From NCBI RefSeq assembly GCF_017571465.1, contig NZ_JAGETV010000013.1:1-64000 (forward strand): DNA of 64,000 nucleotides, in the 5' to 3' direction. Origin of the DNA: Thiomicrorhabdus marina. Lineage in GTDB: Bacteria; Pseudomonadota; Gammaproteobacteria; Thiomicrospirales; Thiomicrospiraceae. The notes under the pieces were generated by a model. That model worked only from the letters and a program-made list of their open reading frames with translations. It ran no database searches and was not told the DNA's origin. The stretch's first letter is position 1; every line of letters starts with the position of its first letter. The translations under genes were made by a program, and so were the position numbers. Below, in pieces: positions 54,675 to 63,738 of this stretch.

Positions 54675-55649
54675 ATGATGATTTCTACACAAGCCAATCA
54701 ATTAGTCACACAACTGTATCGTGAAGCTTATGCAACGCCGATTGCAGAATTCAAACAGCGCTGCTTTGAATTAATGGCTGAGACTTTCGCAATTGATAGT
54801 GGAACATGGATTACTCGTTGTGAGCGTGAAATTCCATTTTATACACAAGACAGTTTTACTTACCAATTGCCGGATGGATTTATGGAACACTATCACCATC
54901 TATCGACGGTTTCTGATCAGGTACATCAAGTTTTCGGGGTGATGCTCGGCAATCTCGGTAAGACGTTGGATATTCTAGATGTGGTTCCGGAGGATGAATG
55001 GTTTGGTTCGGATATGTATAAATTGTATTGTGAAGAATTTGATTTACATCACTCTTTGATGACGGTTACCGCCAATCCCTTAAACCAAGCGGTTAATGTT
55101 GTCACGTTCGCACGTAATAATCCTGAACGACCATTTACGCAAGAGGAAAAAGCGACAAAAGAATTTGTTGTTCCAAACCTAATTGAGGCCATGCGCGTTA
55201 ATTTGTTGAACGCTTTTCATATTAACCGTAGTGATCCGAGTGCTTATCGTGCGGTAAGTGATCGCTACGGAAATTTGATTGAAGCTGAGGAAGGTTTTAT
55301 GCAGCTTATCAATCGCTTTGGACTGCTACAAGATAACAAATTATTGATTAGCCTGGAATCAGATGAAGGTACTCAGCAAGCTGATGATTATCTGCTCAGT
55401 TACCAAAATAATGATGGTTTAGTTCTTATTGAACTGCAAACCGCCCCGGTTTTGGAATCGTTAGGGCAACGTAAATTAGAGATTTGTCGTTATTTGCTTG
55501 AGGGATTGAGCAATAAAGAAATTGCCAAAAAGGCGGATCTTTCGCCGAATACCGTTAATAACCATTTGAAAGAAATTTTTCGAGTTTTACATGTTAGTTC
55601 TAGGCATGAAGCCATGTCGTATCTTATCCGGCAGAATGCGCTTAAATAA
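54675..55649 (+). CDS. LuxR-type transcriptional regulator 1
   Basis: The 324-aa protein ends in a GerE/LuxR HTH (LEICRYLLEGLSNKEIAKKA, SPNTVNNHLKEIFRVL; residues about 262-318). The N-terminal 250 residues have no obvious PAS, autoinducer or receiver signature; the second LuxR protein has a related plan, so the two are probably distant paralogs. No ribosome site precedes the ATG pair at 54675. It lies between two short copies of repeat A. Target and signal unknown. Confidence 0.8.
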   Translation: MMISTQANQLVTQLYREAYATPIAEFKQRCFELMAETFAIDSGTWITRCEREIPFYTQDSFTYQLPDGFMEHYHHLSTVSDQVHQVFGVMLGNLGKTLDILDVVPEDEWFGSDMYKLYCEEFDLHHSLMTVTANPLNQAVNVVTFARNNPERPFTQEEKATKEFVVPNLIEAMRVNLLNAFHINRSDPSAYRAVSDRYGNLIEAEEGFMQLINRFGLLQDNKLLISLESDEGTQQADDYLLSYQNNDGLVLIELQTAPVLESLGQRKLEICRYLLEGLSNKEIAKKADLSPNTVNNHLKEIFRVLHVSSRHEAMSYLIRQNALK

Positions 55650-55650
55650 C

Positions 55651-55729
55651 TAAGGAAACGCAGAACAAGTCCCCATTGACTTCAGTGAGGAGCTTGAAGA
55701 GATAAATTCTAGGCAGCGTTTCCCTAAGA
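55651..55729. mobile_element. MITE-like element, repeat A short form (79 bp)
   Basis: Left end CTAAGGAAACGC (55651-55662); right end GCGTTTCCCTAAG, its reverse complement with one extra base. The interior has ACAAGTCCCCATTGACTTCA and ATTCTAGG, matching the right half of the 168-bp element in reverse. It fills the gap between the two LuxR genes, 2 bases after the first stop. Confidence 0.75.
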
Positions 55730-55743
55730 GTCTAATTTAAATT

Positions 55744-56643
55744 ATGTCGTTTTTACAGTTAAGTACAAAGTCAGCCAGTCAGCAACTTGGTGAAACGGTT
55801 GCAGAAATTTATCATTACTCGCAAGGTGCTCATTTGAGTGATTTTAAGCGTCACTGTTATCAGGCGCTGAGTAAGTTGGTTCCGCTTGGTGAATGTTACT
55901 GGGTGATTCGAAGCGAGACGCTATTGCCAGATAGTTCACAGGAATTACAGGTATTTTCTGGTGACTCCGCAAATTCATCGTTAATTGATGCATTATCTGG
56001 TTGTTCTTTCAGCAATCAATTGGAGAGGGTAGAACTGCCGAAGCAGATATTAAATTCGCAAAGCAACTTTGCAGTTTGCGAAATGGTTTCGGATGATGAG
56101 GGCGTTACTCATCAGTTTTTGTTAACGCTGCAAAATTCGGATGCGGATTTGCAAAAACTCAATCAGCTTATACCGCATTTGCAGCAAGCTTTTCGGCTCA
56201 ATGTGCTTTCTAGAATTCAACGACAACAACAAGGCTGTTCTCTACATTGCGCCTTGTGCGATAGGCAAGGTAATTTACTGGCAGCAGATCAAGAATTCAA
56301 TCAGTTAATGCAATCTGTTTCTGAACAGTTTTCAGGAACCAATGTTCCTTTTAATCTACCTGATTTATCCAAATTTATGCTATTGGGTGATGTGGCGATT
56401 AACTGTGTTCGAACCCTAGATGTTTTTAGTCTCCAAGCAACCCGTTTTGCAAAATGCCATGACCGTCTTACCTTAAAAGAGTTGCAGGTCTGTTTTTACT
56501 TGAAACAGGCGCTTTCTAATCAACAAATTGCTGAAGTGATGGGGGTTTCTCGAAAGACGGTAGAGAACCATCTAGGTAATATCTATCGCAAACTCGGGCA
56601 GATTAGCCGTTCGGAACTGTTTGCGTTATTGAATCAGGCTTGA
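55744..56643 (+). CDS. LuxR-type transcriptional regulator 2
   Basis: The 299-aa protein ends in a LuxR HTH (ELQVCFYLKQALSNQQIAEV, SRKTVENHLGNIYRKLG; residues about 237-292). The N-terminal part has the same order of features as LuxR 1 (YHYSQGAHLSDFKRHCYQAL against YREAYATPIAEFKQRCFELM), so the two genes likely arose by duplication. Several Cys pairs (SLHCALCD) occur in the middle. No ribosome site is clear. It is separated from LuxR 1 by the 79-bp MITE and closed by a shared terminator. Confidence 0.8.
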   Translation: MSFLQLSTKSASQQLGETVAEIYHYSQGAHLSDFKRHCYQALSKLVPLGECYWVIRSETLLPDSSQELQVFSGDSANSSLIDALSGCSFSNQLERVELPKQILNSQSNFAVCEMVSDDEGVTHQFLLTLQNSDADLQKLNQLIPHLQQAFRLNVLSRIQRQQQGCSLHCALCDRQGNLLAADQEFNQLMQSVSEQFSGTNVPFNLPDLSKFMLLGDVAINCVRTLDVFSLQATRFAKCHDRLTLKELQVCFYLKQALSNQQIAEVMGVSRKTVENHLGNIYRKLGQISRSELFALLNQA

Positions 56644-56670
56644 TTAAAAGTTAAAAATGATTGAAATAAA

Positions 56671-56693
56671 AAAGGCGCTCATTGAGCGCCTTT
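56671..56693. terminator. Bidirectional terminator (LuxR 2 / lipoprotein 1)
   Basis: AAAGGCGCTC-ATT-GAGCGCCTTT, with A-run before and T after; the same hairpin recurs at 59478-59500 next to the paralogous lipoprotein. Confidence 0.88.
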
Positions 56694-56713
56694 TGAGTGA
56701 ATCCCAATAATGC

Positions 56714-58063
56714 TTATACCTGTGGAGGCATATTAATTGAGCAATTGGTTGGCGTGTTTGTCGGTGTTAAGCCATTGTCATCATAAATATCTGCACAAGT
56801 TGGCTCATTGCTGAACCAAAGAATATCCGTTGTAGAGCTTGGTGAATTTAATGTGTCAACTGAACCATCATTGTTAAGGTCGTTTGCTTGTTCATAAAAA
56901 CTATATGAGGTTGCTTGACCATCGGTGTTGTAGATAGTCACTGTGTATCGGTTCACTCGAGTATCGGCCAAATCCCCATCGTAAAGAGAGGTCAACATTT
57001 GACCATCGTCATTATAGGTATAGAAATAGTGGCGGTCTTTCGTGCCATCTGGCACAGCATCTATATCTAGCTCTCTATAAATCTGAACATACTTGTACTC
57101 ATCGCCGTATAAAGCCTGCATTTGTGCGCTTTCAATAAGATGTTGGGTTTCATTTGGGAATAAGCCTGAGCCTGATGCAGCAGGATCAGGGCCGTTCACA
57201 TTGTAAATGGTTCTAACGACATAATCTGGATTCGAGTAGTCCCAGTAAGAGGTTGATATATACGTGCCATCTTTTTGCACGCTTTGCAGTTTAACTAGGC
57301 GGTTGTTTGAATCGTACTCATAGTTAAGTTCAGAATAAGTGGCGCCGCTCGGGGTCTGGGTTGCAGTAGCTGTTGGGTCAGTAGTGCTGCCAGGGTCATT
57401 GTTATAAATTTTTTGTGTAATCAGGCCCGTAGCATTATCGATTACGACTGAATTGACATAAGTTGGAACAAGCCCATTCGTTGGAACTTCGTCTGCTCCT
57501 CTGTAGAAGAATTGACTGGTTGTGGTTTCAGTACCATTGTCATTAACCACCACTTCAATCGCACTGCTTCCATCATCTACGCCATTAAAGTAATCGTCAA
57601 TATTGCTGAGCAAGTTGTTGGCGTTGTAGATGAAGTCCGTGTCATAGCGTTCAGGATTAGTGTCATCTGGATAGTACTCTGAATAGGTGTCTTTTGCAGC
57701 AGACAAGGTGCGTTGTTCATAGCCTTCGAAAGCACCGGTTAAACCGTCGTAAGCAAGTTGAGTATCAATGTAACCGACAGGTGCTAGCAACATTTTGGAT
57801 TCCCCAAGTACTTGCAATCGGTTTAAGAATAAATCGATATTTCGATCGACTTTTTCGTACTTTGCGACACTTAAATAATCAACATTGCCGTCGGCGTTAT
57901 CATCTGGCACACTCCCTTCATCATCAGTCAAAATAACAGCATAATAAGCTGGTGCGGTTGTATCTGCTGTTTCAGCAGTTCCATTGCCACCGCCACAAGC
58001 GGTTAGCCCCAGTGCGGTAATCACCGCGATGCTTGCGGCTTTAAGTTGAGTATTGAGTTTCAT
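56714..58063 (-). CDS. Large lipoprotein, paralog 1
   Basis: The 449-aa protein has lipobox Cys23 (GLTACGGG). The mature part has EF-hand-like acidic loops (DDNADGNVDYLS, DLNNDGSVDTL) and RHS/YD-repeat-like strands (YEYDSNNRLVKLQS, YWDYSNPDYVVRTIYNV, YTYNDDGQMLTSLYDGD), then a C-terminal CADIYDDNGLTPTNTPTNCS with paired cysteines. It matches the gene at 59521 along its length. Function unknown; surface exposure and calcium binding are reasonable guesses. Ribosome site AGAGGTAA. The next gene upstream encodes a secreted protein. Confidence 0.7.
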   Translation of the reverse strand: MKLNTQLKAASIAVITALGLTACGGGNGTAETADTTAPAYYAVILTDDEGSVPDDNADGNVDYLSVAKYEKVDRNIDLFLNRLQVLGESKMLLAPVGYIDTQLAYDGLTGAFEGYEQRTLSAAKDTYSEYYPDDTNPERYDTDFIYNANNLLSNIDDYFNGVDDGSSAIEVVVNDNGTETTTSQFFYRGADEVPTNGLVPTYVNSVVIDNATGLITQKIYNNDPGSTTDPTATATQTPSGATYSELNYEYDSNNRLVKLQSVQKDGTYISTSYWDYSNPDYVVRTIYNVNGPDPAASGSGLFPNETQHLIESAQMQALYGDEYKYVQIYRELDIDAVPDGTKDRHYFYTYNDDGQMLTSLYDGDLADTRVNRYTVTIYNTDGQATSYSFYEQANDLNNDGSVDTLNSPSSTTDILWFSNEPTCADIYDDNGLTPTNTPTNCSINMPPQV

Positions 58064-58097
58064 TGATTCTTACCTCTGTTATTAAGTCTTGTCAGCT

Positions 58098-59078
58098 TTA
58101 TAGGTTTTTACAGCTCATATACTGGCCGTATGGCGGATTGCGGAGCATGGTTTTTGAGTAGACCATATCGTTGTAACCGCTTCCGTCGTAATCCTGTCTA
58201 ATTTGGAAACCGAGCAACATGCATTTGCCGTTTTTGTTCTTCTGTGTAAAGGCGACGTTGGCGTAGCGATAAAGTGGTACGCCGGTAATCGCGTGTTTTT
58301 TGAAACTCCAGCCATTTGAAACCACATGAGTTGTGCCCATTTTCTGGCCGTCTTGTTCGGCGATGCGTTTGGCGAGTTTGATGGATTGTTTAGCTACGCT
58401 ACCGCTATGCAATTTGCCTTTAGACGGAATTTTGAGGGCTGCGAGATCTTGATTGTTAACCTTGTCAAAGTGCGCTTTTAGCACTCCTTCTTGCGCTTTC
58501 GGGTCGGCCATTAACTCTTCATACTGCACGCCCTTGTAGTTCGCAAGATCGGCTTCTTTTAGAACGAAAGTAGTGAAGTAGGGTGTTTCCATAAATCTTG
58601 GCGCTTTGCTTTCGTCGACATGGCTAGGATCACCCATATACATGATAAGAGAGCCGTCTGGCTGTTCGGCTATACGAGTCAAAAGGGTGTTTTGTTGAAC
58701 GGTAATCGCTTGCCCCGGTTGAGTTGGATGCAACGCCATAAATTGGCCAGAAATCAGGGTGTAAAAAGTGTTTTTGCTGTCCACAAGTTGGTTGACGTTT
58801 TTCTCTTCAGCAAATTCAAGCCAAGGGGCGTTCGGCTTGTCAAATGGAGAAATGGTGATGCGGGTATTACCATTGATGTCGACTTTTTTGACCATGACAT
58901 GGTTTAACGGAACAAAGTCGCGATGTAATGGATAACCGAGTTGTTGAGCCATCACCATTTCGGTTTCTTGAGCGGCATGAGCAGGTGAACTCAGTGCGAA
59001 AAAAGCGAGTAATTGCGTTATAGAAATGAGTACGCCAAGCACTGGCTTGGAGAAATGTTTGCTGTGTAGTTGGAACAT
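58098..59078 (-). CDS. Secreted protein, unknown function
   Basis: The 326-aa protein has a signal peptide of about 35 residues (LISITQLLAFFALSSPAHA). The mature part is mixed alpha/beta with PLNHVMVKKVDINGN, LEFAEEKNVNQL, and near the end CMLLGFQIRQDYDGSGYND with a terminal MSCKNL; the two cysteines may pair. I recognise no family. It lies between the two lipoprotein paralogs, starting 34 bp before lipoprotein 1 on the same strand, so the two are probably co-transcribed. AGGATT precedes the ATG. Confidence 0.65.
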   Translation of the reverse strand: MFQLHSKHFSKPVLGVLISITQLLAFFALSSPAHAAQETEMVMAQQLGYPLHRDFVPLNHVMVKKVDINGNTRITISPFDKPNAPWLEFAEEKNVNQLVDSKNTFYTLISGQFMALHPTQPGQAITVQQNTLLTRIAEQPDGSLIMYMGDPSHVDESKAPRFMETPYFTTFVLKEADLANYKGVQYEELMADPKAQEGVLKAHFDKVNNQDLAALKIPSKGKLHSGSVAKQSIKLAKRIAEQDGQKMGTTHVVSNGWSFKKHAITGVPLYRYANVAFTQKNKNGKCMLLGFQIRQDYDGSGYNDMVYSKTMLRNPPYGQYMSCKNL

Positions 59079-59477
59079 TTTTTAATCCTTTATGCAAGGG
59101 CAGTAAGCTTTTGTGTTAAAAGTGCTTGTCTTTTGATTTGGGGGTAAAAGGTTATTGATGAAAGTTGGGTTTTTCATGATGTATCAGCAACAAGCTTTGA
59201 GTGTTAATGTTGGTGATACTAGCAGGGCGCTAAATCGAGAAGAATAGTGTATTTGCACTAGGCGTTTTTAGTGTCAATTGCTTGTTTTTAAAGGCTAAAG
59301 TATCCTCTGTATTGCTTTAAGTGGACTTAACTGCATAGAAGTTAGAAATATTTACCGTTTCCCGTCTACTTCCTTTTCGGGTCAATAGGTAGAATTGGCT
59401 AATTTAATGGTTGCTTTGTCATTAGCTAGTCATGCAATTACTTAAAATTTTGACAGGAAAAGAGTTACGGGCATAAA
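59079..59477. other. Intergenic region between secreted protein and lipoprotein 2
   Basis: About 400 bases with no supported gene on either strand. It is AT-rich, should hold the leftward promoter for the secreted protein/lipoprotein 1 pair, and shows no repeat A or B. Nothing further is clear. Confidence 0.5.
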
Positions 59478-59500
59478 AAAGGCGCTCATTGAGCGCCTTT
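59478..59500 (-). terminator. Terminator of lipoprotein 2 gene
   Basis: AAAGGCGCTC-ATT-GAGCGCCTTT, identical to the hairpin at 56671-56693. On the minus strand it is followed by six or more T. Confidence 0.85.
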
Positions 59501-59520
59501 CATATGCCTGTATTTAATAT

Positions 59521-60891
59521 TTAAAATTGGTCAGGAATGCGAATTGAGCAATTCGTTGGGGTATTCGTCGGAGTTAAATTATTGTCAGTGTAAATCTGAT
59601 CACAGGTTGGCTCAGAGCTAAACCATTGATAAGTGGTTGTTCCATAAGCTGAGCCTACTTCATCATTGACATCATCAAGGTCGCCATCGGAGTTAGCATC
59701 GATCGCATTTCGATAAACGCTGTGAGAACTTTGTGTTCCGTCACTGTTATAGCTAGTTACTTCATAACGGGTTACCGCATTATTGCTCAAATCTTGATCG
59801 GAGAGGTAAGTCAATCTTTGACCAGCAGCGTTATAGGTATAGAAAGCATGCGAGTCTTTAGTACCATCTAGATTAAAATCACTCTCTTCATAAATAGGAA
59901 CATATTTGAACTCATTACCATACAGAGACTCTAGTGATTCACTTACAACAAGATGTTGGGTTGAATTTGGGTTTATACCTGAAGTTTGTGCATTAGGTTC
60001 TGGATCGTTAACGTTGTAAATGGTTCTCACTACATAATCAGGGTTTGAGTAATCCCAATAGGAGGTTGAGTTGTATGCAACAACTGTTCCTGAAAAATCT
60101 TTGTCTAGACTTTGAAGTTTAATTAGACGATTACTTGTGTCGTATTCATAGATGAGTTCTTCAAGCGTAGTACCTGCTTGAACTGAACTTGGGTTTGAGG
60201 TACTTCCAGGATTACTGTTATAGATTTTCTTAACAATCAAACCACTCGCATTGTTAATTACCACCGCATTGACTCTACTTAGACTCGAACCATCGGTTGG
60301 AACTGTATCTTTGCCGGAATAAATAAATTGACTGGTGGTTGTTTCAGTACCATTGTCATCAACTCTAACATCAATCGCGGTGCTCCCATCAGCTGCACCA
60401 TTGTTATAGTTATCAATATTGGTTAGTAGGTTATCTGAATTGTAAATAAAATCTGTGTCATAGCGGGTTGGACTCCCCGAATTTGGATAGTATTCGGTGT
60501 AGGTGTCTTTCGCGGTAGAAAAAGAGTACTCCTCATACCCGAAGAAATAGCCTCTCAAAGGATTATCAAAAGCATTTTGGGTAAGCGCGTAGCCAACAGG
60601 CGGTAAAATGCCCGTGCTTTCTCCATAAACTTTAATTCTGTCCAAAAACAAATCGATAGTCGTCTCTATTGGTTCAAATTTTGAAACTGATAAATAGTCA
60701 ACGGTACCATCGGCATCACTGAATCGACTTGTCCCTCCATCTGACAAAGCTACCGCATAAAGGGTTGGTAATTCTACGTCGTCAGGAAGAGCTGCTGTTC
60801 CACTCCCACCGCCACAAGCGGTTAAGCCGAGCGTAGCAACTAAGGCTGCCGGTAGTAGTTTTAAATGAGTGTTTAATTTTGCTGTATACAT
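59521..60891 (-). CDS. Large lipoprotein, paralog 2
   Basis: The 456-aa protein starts MYTAKLNTHLKLLPAA and has lipobox Cys26 (GLTACGGG). It matches lipoprotein 1 throughout: DADGTVDYLSVSKFE, YWDYSNPDYVVRTIYNVN, SQFIYSGKDTVPTDG, and the tail CDQIYTDNNLTPTNTPTNCS. The frame is open to 60936, but the lipoprotein leader begins at the ATG at 60891. A 297-bp AT-rich gap lies upstream, divergent from the FadL gene. Function unknown; it may be a surface partner or variant of the first. Confidence 0.7.
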   Translation of the reverse strand: MYTAKLNTHLKLLPAALVATLGLTACGGGSGTAALPDDVELPTLYAVALSDGGTSRFSDADGTVDYLSVSKFEPIETTIDLFLDRIKVYGESTGILPPVGYALTQNAFDNPLRGYFFGYEEYSFSTAKDTYTEYYPNSGSPTRYDTDFIYNSDNLLTNIDNYNNGAADGSTAIDVRVDDNGTETTTSQFIYSGKDTVPTDGSSLSRVNAVVINNASGLIVKKIYNSNPGSTSNPSSVQAGTTLEELIYEYDTSNRLIKLQSLDKDFSGTVVAYNSTSYWDYSNPDYVVRTIYNVNDPEPNAQTSGINPNSTQHLVVSESLESLYGNEFKYVPIYEESDFNLDGTKDSHAFYTYNAAGQRLTYLSDQDLSNNAVTRYEVTSYNSDGTQSSHSVYRNAIDANSDGDLDDVNDEVGSAYGTTTYQWFSSEPTCDQIYTDNNLTPTNTPTNCSIRIPDQF

Positions 60892-61188
60892 AATTGATTG
60901 CCTTGCCTTTGAGTGATTCACTAAAATTACCTTCAAGTGGTTTTATAAAAATCTTAAGGGGTTTAGATGGCAAAAAATATAAGGAGCATGGGCTAAGCAA
61001 GATTTATTGCGATAAATCCAAAATGAGGCATTTTTTTAAAAAAATATACTGTCTTTTACTTGTTTGATGGTGGGTGCTAAAGGTTTTTTATAGGTAGTAT
61101 TGGCTAGTTTTCTTATGTGAAAGACATTATTTTCGGTAATTGTATTAAACTAATTTTGTACTCTTATTAATTCAGCTTTAAGTTAACA

Positions 61189-62418
61189 ATGTCTCGTATC
61201 TATCAAAAGTCTTTTTTGCTATTCCTTAGTTTTTGCTCAAGTTCTGTTTTCGCGAACGGGTTTTATGCGTTTAATCATTCCAATAACTCTTTTGGCTTAG
61301 CTGGTGCTTATCAATCTCAAGCACTTGGTGTCGATGCCGCTTATTACAATCCGGCTAATTTGGTTTTTATCAAAGAGTCAGAAGGGCTTTGGGAATTCGA
61401 TGGCATTGTTGCGCATCAACCACAGCAAGCGTTTCGCGGCACAATTAATCTTCCTGTGGAGGATACGCCTGCCTCTGGACAAGCGGATGCGATTAATGCG
61501 GTGATGCCCTATGTTTTTTATGTGTCGCCCGAAAATAATAATTGGCGTTGGGGGCTTTCCACCACGTATCAAGGCGTAACCAGTCAATGGGGCGGACAGC
61601 CGCAGGCATTCTTAGTCGGCTCAGCGACGGTCGCCACGTTTATTCTCAGTCCAGTGGTCAGTTATAAAGTAAGTGAGCAGTTTTCGATTGGCGGTGGATT
61701 GCAGATGACTTATTCGATGTTGGAGCAATCCTCTCAAGGCAATTTATTTGGCCCCGATATGAGTTTGGACTTAAATGCGGATGGTTTTGATCTTAGCCAT
61801 ATTTTGGCAACTACTTATAAAGTAAATCAGGACTTTACGCTTTCTGCAGTGTATCGTTCGGCCACCGAAACAACCTTGAAAGGGGATGCTCAGGCGTTGG
61901 ACGGCATTGATAATTATGATGGTGCCGCAGAAATTGATGCCTTAACGCCGGCGCTATTTCGTTTGTCAGGCGCTTATGAGTTCAATGACACGATTGTTGA
62001 GTTTGTTGCCAGTCGAGTTCTTTGGAGTGAATATGATTCAATTCAATTACGTTTAGATCGCCAGCTAACTGGGCCTGCATCGCTATACCAAGCAAAGGCG
62101 GAAAAAAATTGGCGAGATGTCGATACGGTACATTTAGGTCTAACGCACCGATATAACGATAAAACGACTTTGTTAATGGGGCTTTCCCAAGATTTAGGTA
62201 CGGCGGCACCAGAGGAAAGCATTAACTTTGATTGGCTAGACGGCAAAGTGAGCGCTTTGGGTTTAGGTGTACGTTATCAGTACAGTAAAGACTACCAAGT
62301 GGGGGCTTCTTATAACTATTCGTATTACTCAAGCTCGAAAGTGAGTAATGCGATAATTGATGGCGAATATGATCGGAATGTTCATGTTATTGGCTTTTTT
62401 GTAAGTTCATCCTTTTAG
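61189..62418 (+). CDS. FadL/OmpP1-type outer-membrane channel
   Basis: The 409-aa protein has a signal peptide to residue 22 (SVFA) and the N-terminal hatch motif of FadL-type channels, NSFGLAGAYQSQALGVDAAY followed by YNPANLVF. The rest is a 14-strand barrel ending in HVIGFFVSSSF. Members pass long-chain fatty acids or aromatic hydrocarbons. The gene is single. Its last 12 bases overlap the end of the convergent bioA gene. No ribosome site is clear. Confidence 0.85.
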   Translation: MSRIYQKSFLLFLSFCSSSVFANGFYAFNHSNNSFGLAGAYQSQALGVDAAYYNPANLVFIKESEGLWEFDGIVAHQPQQAFRGTINLPVEDTPASGQADAINAVMPYVFYVSPENNNWRWGLSTTYQGVTSQWGGQPQAFLVGSATVATFILSPVVSYKVSEQFSIGGGLQMTYSMLEQSSQGNLFGPDMSLDLNADGFDLSHILATTYKVNQDFTLSAVYRSATETTLKGDAQALDGIDNYDGAAEIDALTPALFRLSGAYEFNDTIVEFVASRVLWSEYDSIQLRLDRQLTGPASLYQAKAEKNWRDVDTVHLGLTHRYNDKTTLLMGLSQDLGTAAPEESINFDWLDGKVSALGLGVRYQYSKDYQVGASYNYSYYSSSKVSNAIIDGEYDRNVHVIGFFVSSSF

Positions 62419-63723
62419 CTTGAATTCGCTTAATGTTTTTGTAATCGCAGCTTTAATTGCATCCGTGAGTTGTTGTAACTGTTCTTTTGGAATATTAAAC
62501 GCTGGCATGGTGTAGACCAGTTTGCCGAAGGGGCGGAGCCATGCGCCGTTTTCTAGGCAGGATGCTTGGATTTGTGAACCTAGGTCGCTTCTTTGCATTT
62601 CGATGACGCCAATGGCGCCGAGTACACGCACATCGGCAACGCCATCCAGTTCTGCGAGTGGTGAAAGTTCGGTTCTTAAATGTTGCTCAATCTGGGCGAT
62701 ACTCTCTTGCCAAGGCGTTTCTAGAAGTAAATCAATTGAAGCTATTGCAGTCGCGCAAGCCAATGGGTTGGCCATAAAGGTTGGACCGTGCATCAGTACG
62801 CCCGGTTCGCCTTGGCAGATGGTGTCGCTGACGTTATCGGTACAGAGCATCGCTGCCATAGTTAAATTACCTCCAGTCAGCGCCTTACCGATGGTCATAA
62901 TGTCAGGGGTGATGTTTGCCCATTCACAAGCGAAGAGTTTACCGGTACGTCCAAAGCCGGTGGCAATTTCATCGGCAATCATCAATACATCGTATTCTGT
63001 ACAGAGTTCACGCACGGCTTTTAGGTAAGCAGGGCGGTAAAAGCGCATGCCGCCTGCGCCTTGCACAATCGGTTCCAATGTCAGGGCTGCGATTTCATGT
63101 GAATGGCTTTGTAGAATTTGTTCCAGTTCGGCTAAATCATTATTGTCGGAGTCAATATCAAAGCCCATTTGTGGCGCTGGCGCGAAAATGCTTTGGCGCA
63201 GTACATCATTAAACAGATGGTGCATGCCATTGACCGGGTCACACACTGCCATGGTGGCAAAGGTGTCGCCGTGATAGCCATTGCGAATCGACAGCATTCT
63301 ATTTTTTTCTGGACGCTGTTTGCTAATCCAATATTGCAGAGCAATCTTAATTGCCACTTCCATCGACACCGAGCCGGAGTCGGCAAAAAACACCTTGTTA
63401 AGTCCGTCAGGGGTAATCTTAATTAAACGTTTTGCCAGTTCCACTGCCGGTTCGTGAGTTAGTCCACCAAACATAATATGCGGCATGCTGTCGATCTGAT
63501 CTTTCATCGCCTGCATGATTACAGGATGGTTATAGCCGTGAATCGTCGCCCACCATGAGCTCATGCCATCGACCACTTCTCGGTCGTCCGCTAAGGTGAT
63601 TAACGAGCCTTGGGTCTTTTTTACGCCTATCGGCGCAACCGGATTCGGTGATGAGGAGTAAGGGTGCCAAATGTGCTGTTGGTCAACGTTGATAAGTGAT
63701 TGCCAGTGGTCGGAATAATTCAT
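62407..63723 (-). CDS. bioA: Adenosylmethionine-8-amino-7-oxononanoate aminotransferase
   Basis: The 438-aa protein has the BioA signature HIWHPYSS near the start, DGMSSWWATIHGYNHP, FADSGSVSMEVAIKIALQYW, the PLP lysine in TIGKALTGGNL, and GPTFMANPLACA. It converts 7-keto-8-aminopelargonate to DAPA in biotin synthesis, using S-adenosylmethionine as amino donor. It follows truC by 15 bp on the same strand. Length is normal. The other bio genes are not in the window. Confidence 0.93.
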   Translation of the reverse strand: MNYSDHWQSLINVDQQHIWHPYSSSPNPVAPIGVKKTQGSLITLADDREVVDGMSSWWATIHGYNHPVIMQAMKDQIDSMPHIMFGGLTHEPAVELAKRLIKITPDGLNKVFFADSGSVSMEVAIKIALQYWISKQRPEKNRMLSIRNGYHGDTFATMAVCDPVNGMHHLFNDVLRQSIFAPAPQMGFDIDSDNNDLAELEQILQSHSHEIAALTLEPIVQGAGGMRFYRPAYLKAVRELCTEYDVLMIADEIATGFGRTGKLFACEWANITPDIMTIGKALTGGNLTMAAMLCTDNVSDTICQGEPGVLMHGPTFMANPLACATAIASIDLLLETPWQESIAQIEQHLRTELSPLAELDGVADVRVLGAIGVIEMQRSDLGSQIQASCLENGAWLRPFGKLVYTMPAFNIPKEQLQQLTDAIKAAITKTLSEFKLKG

Positions 63724-63738
63724 AGCGGTGTGAGTCGG

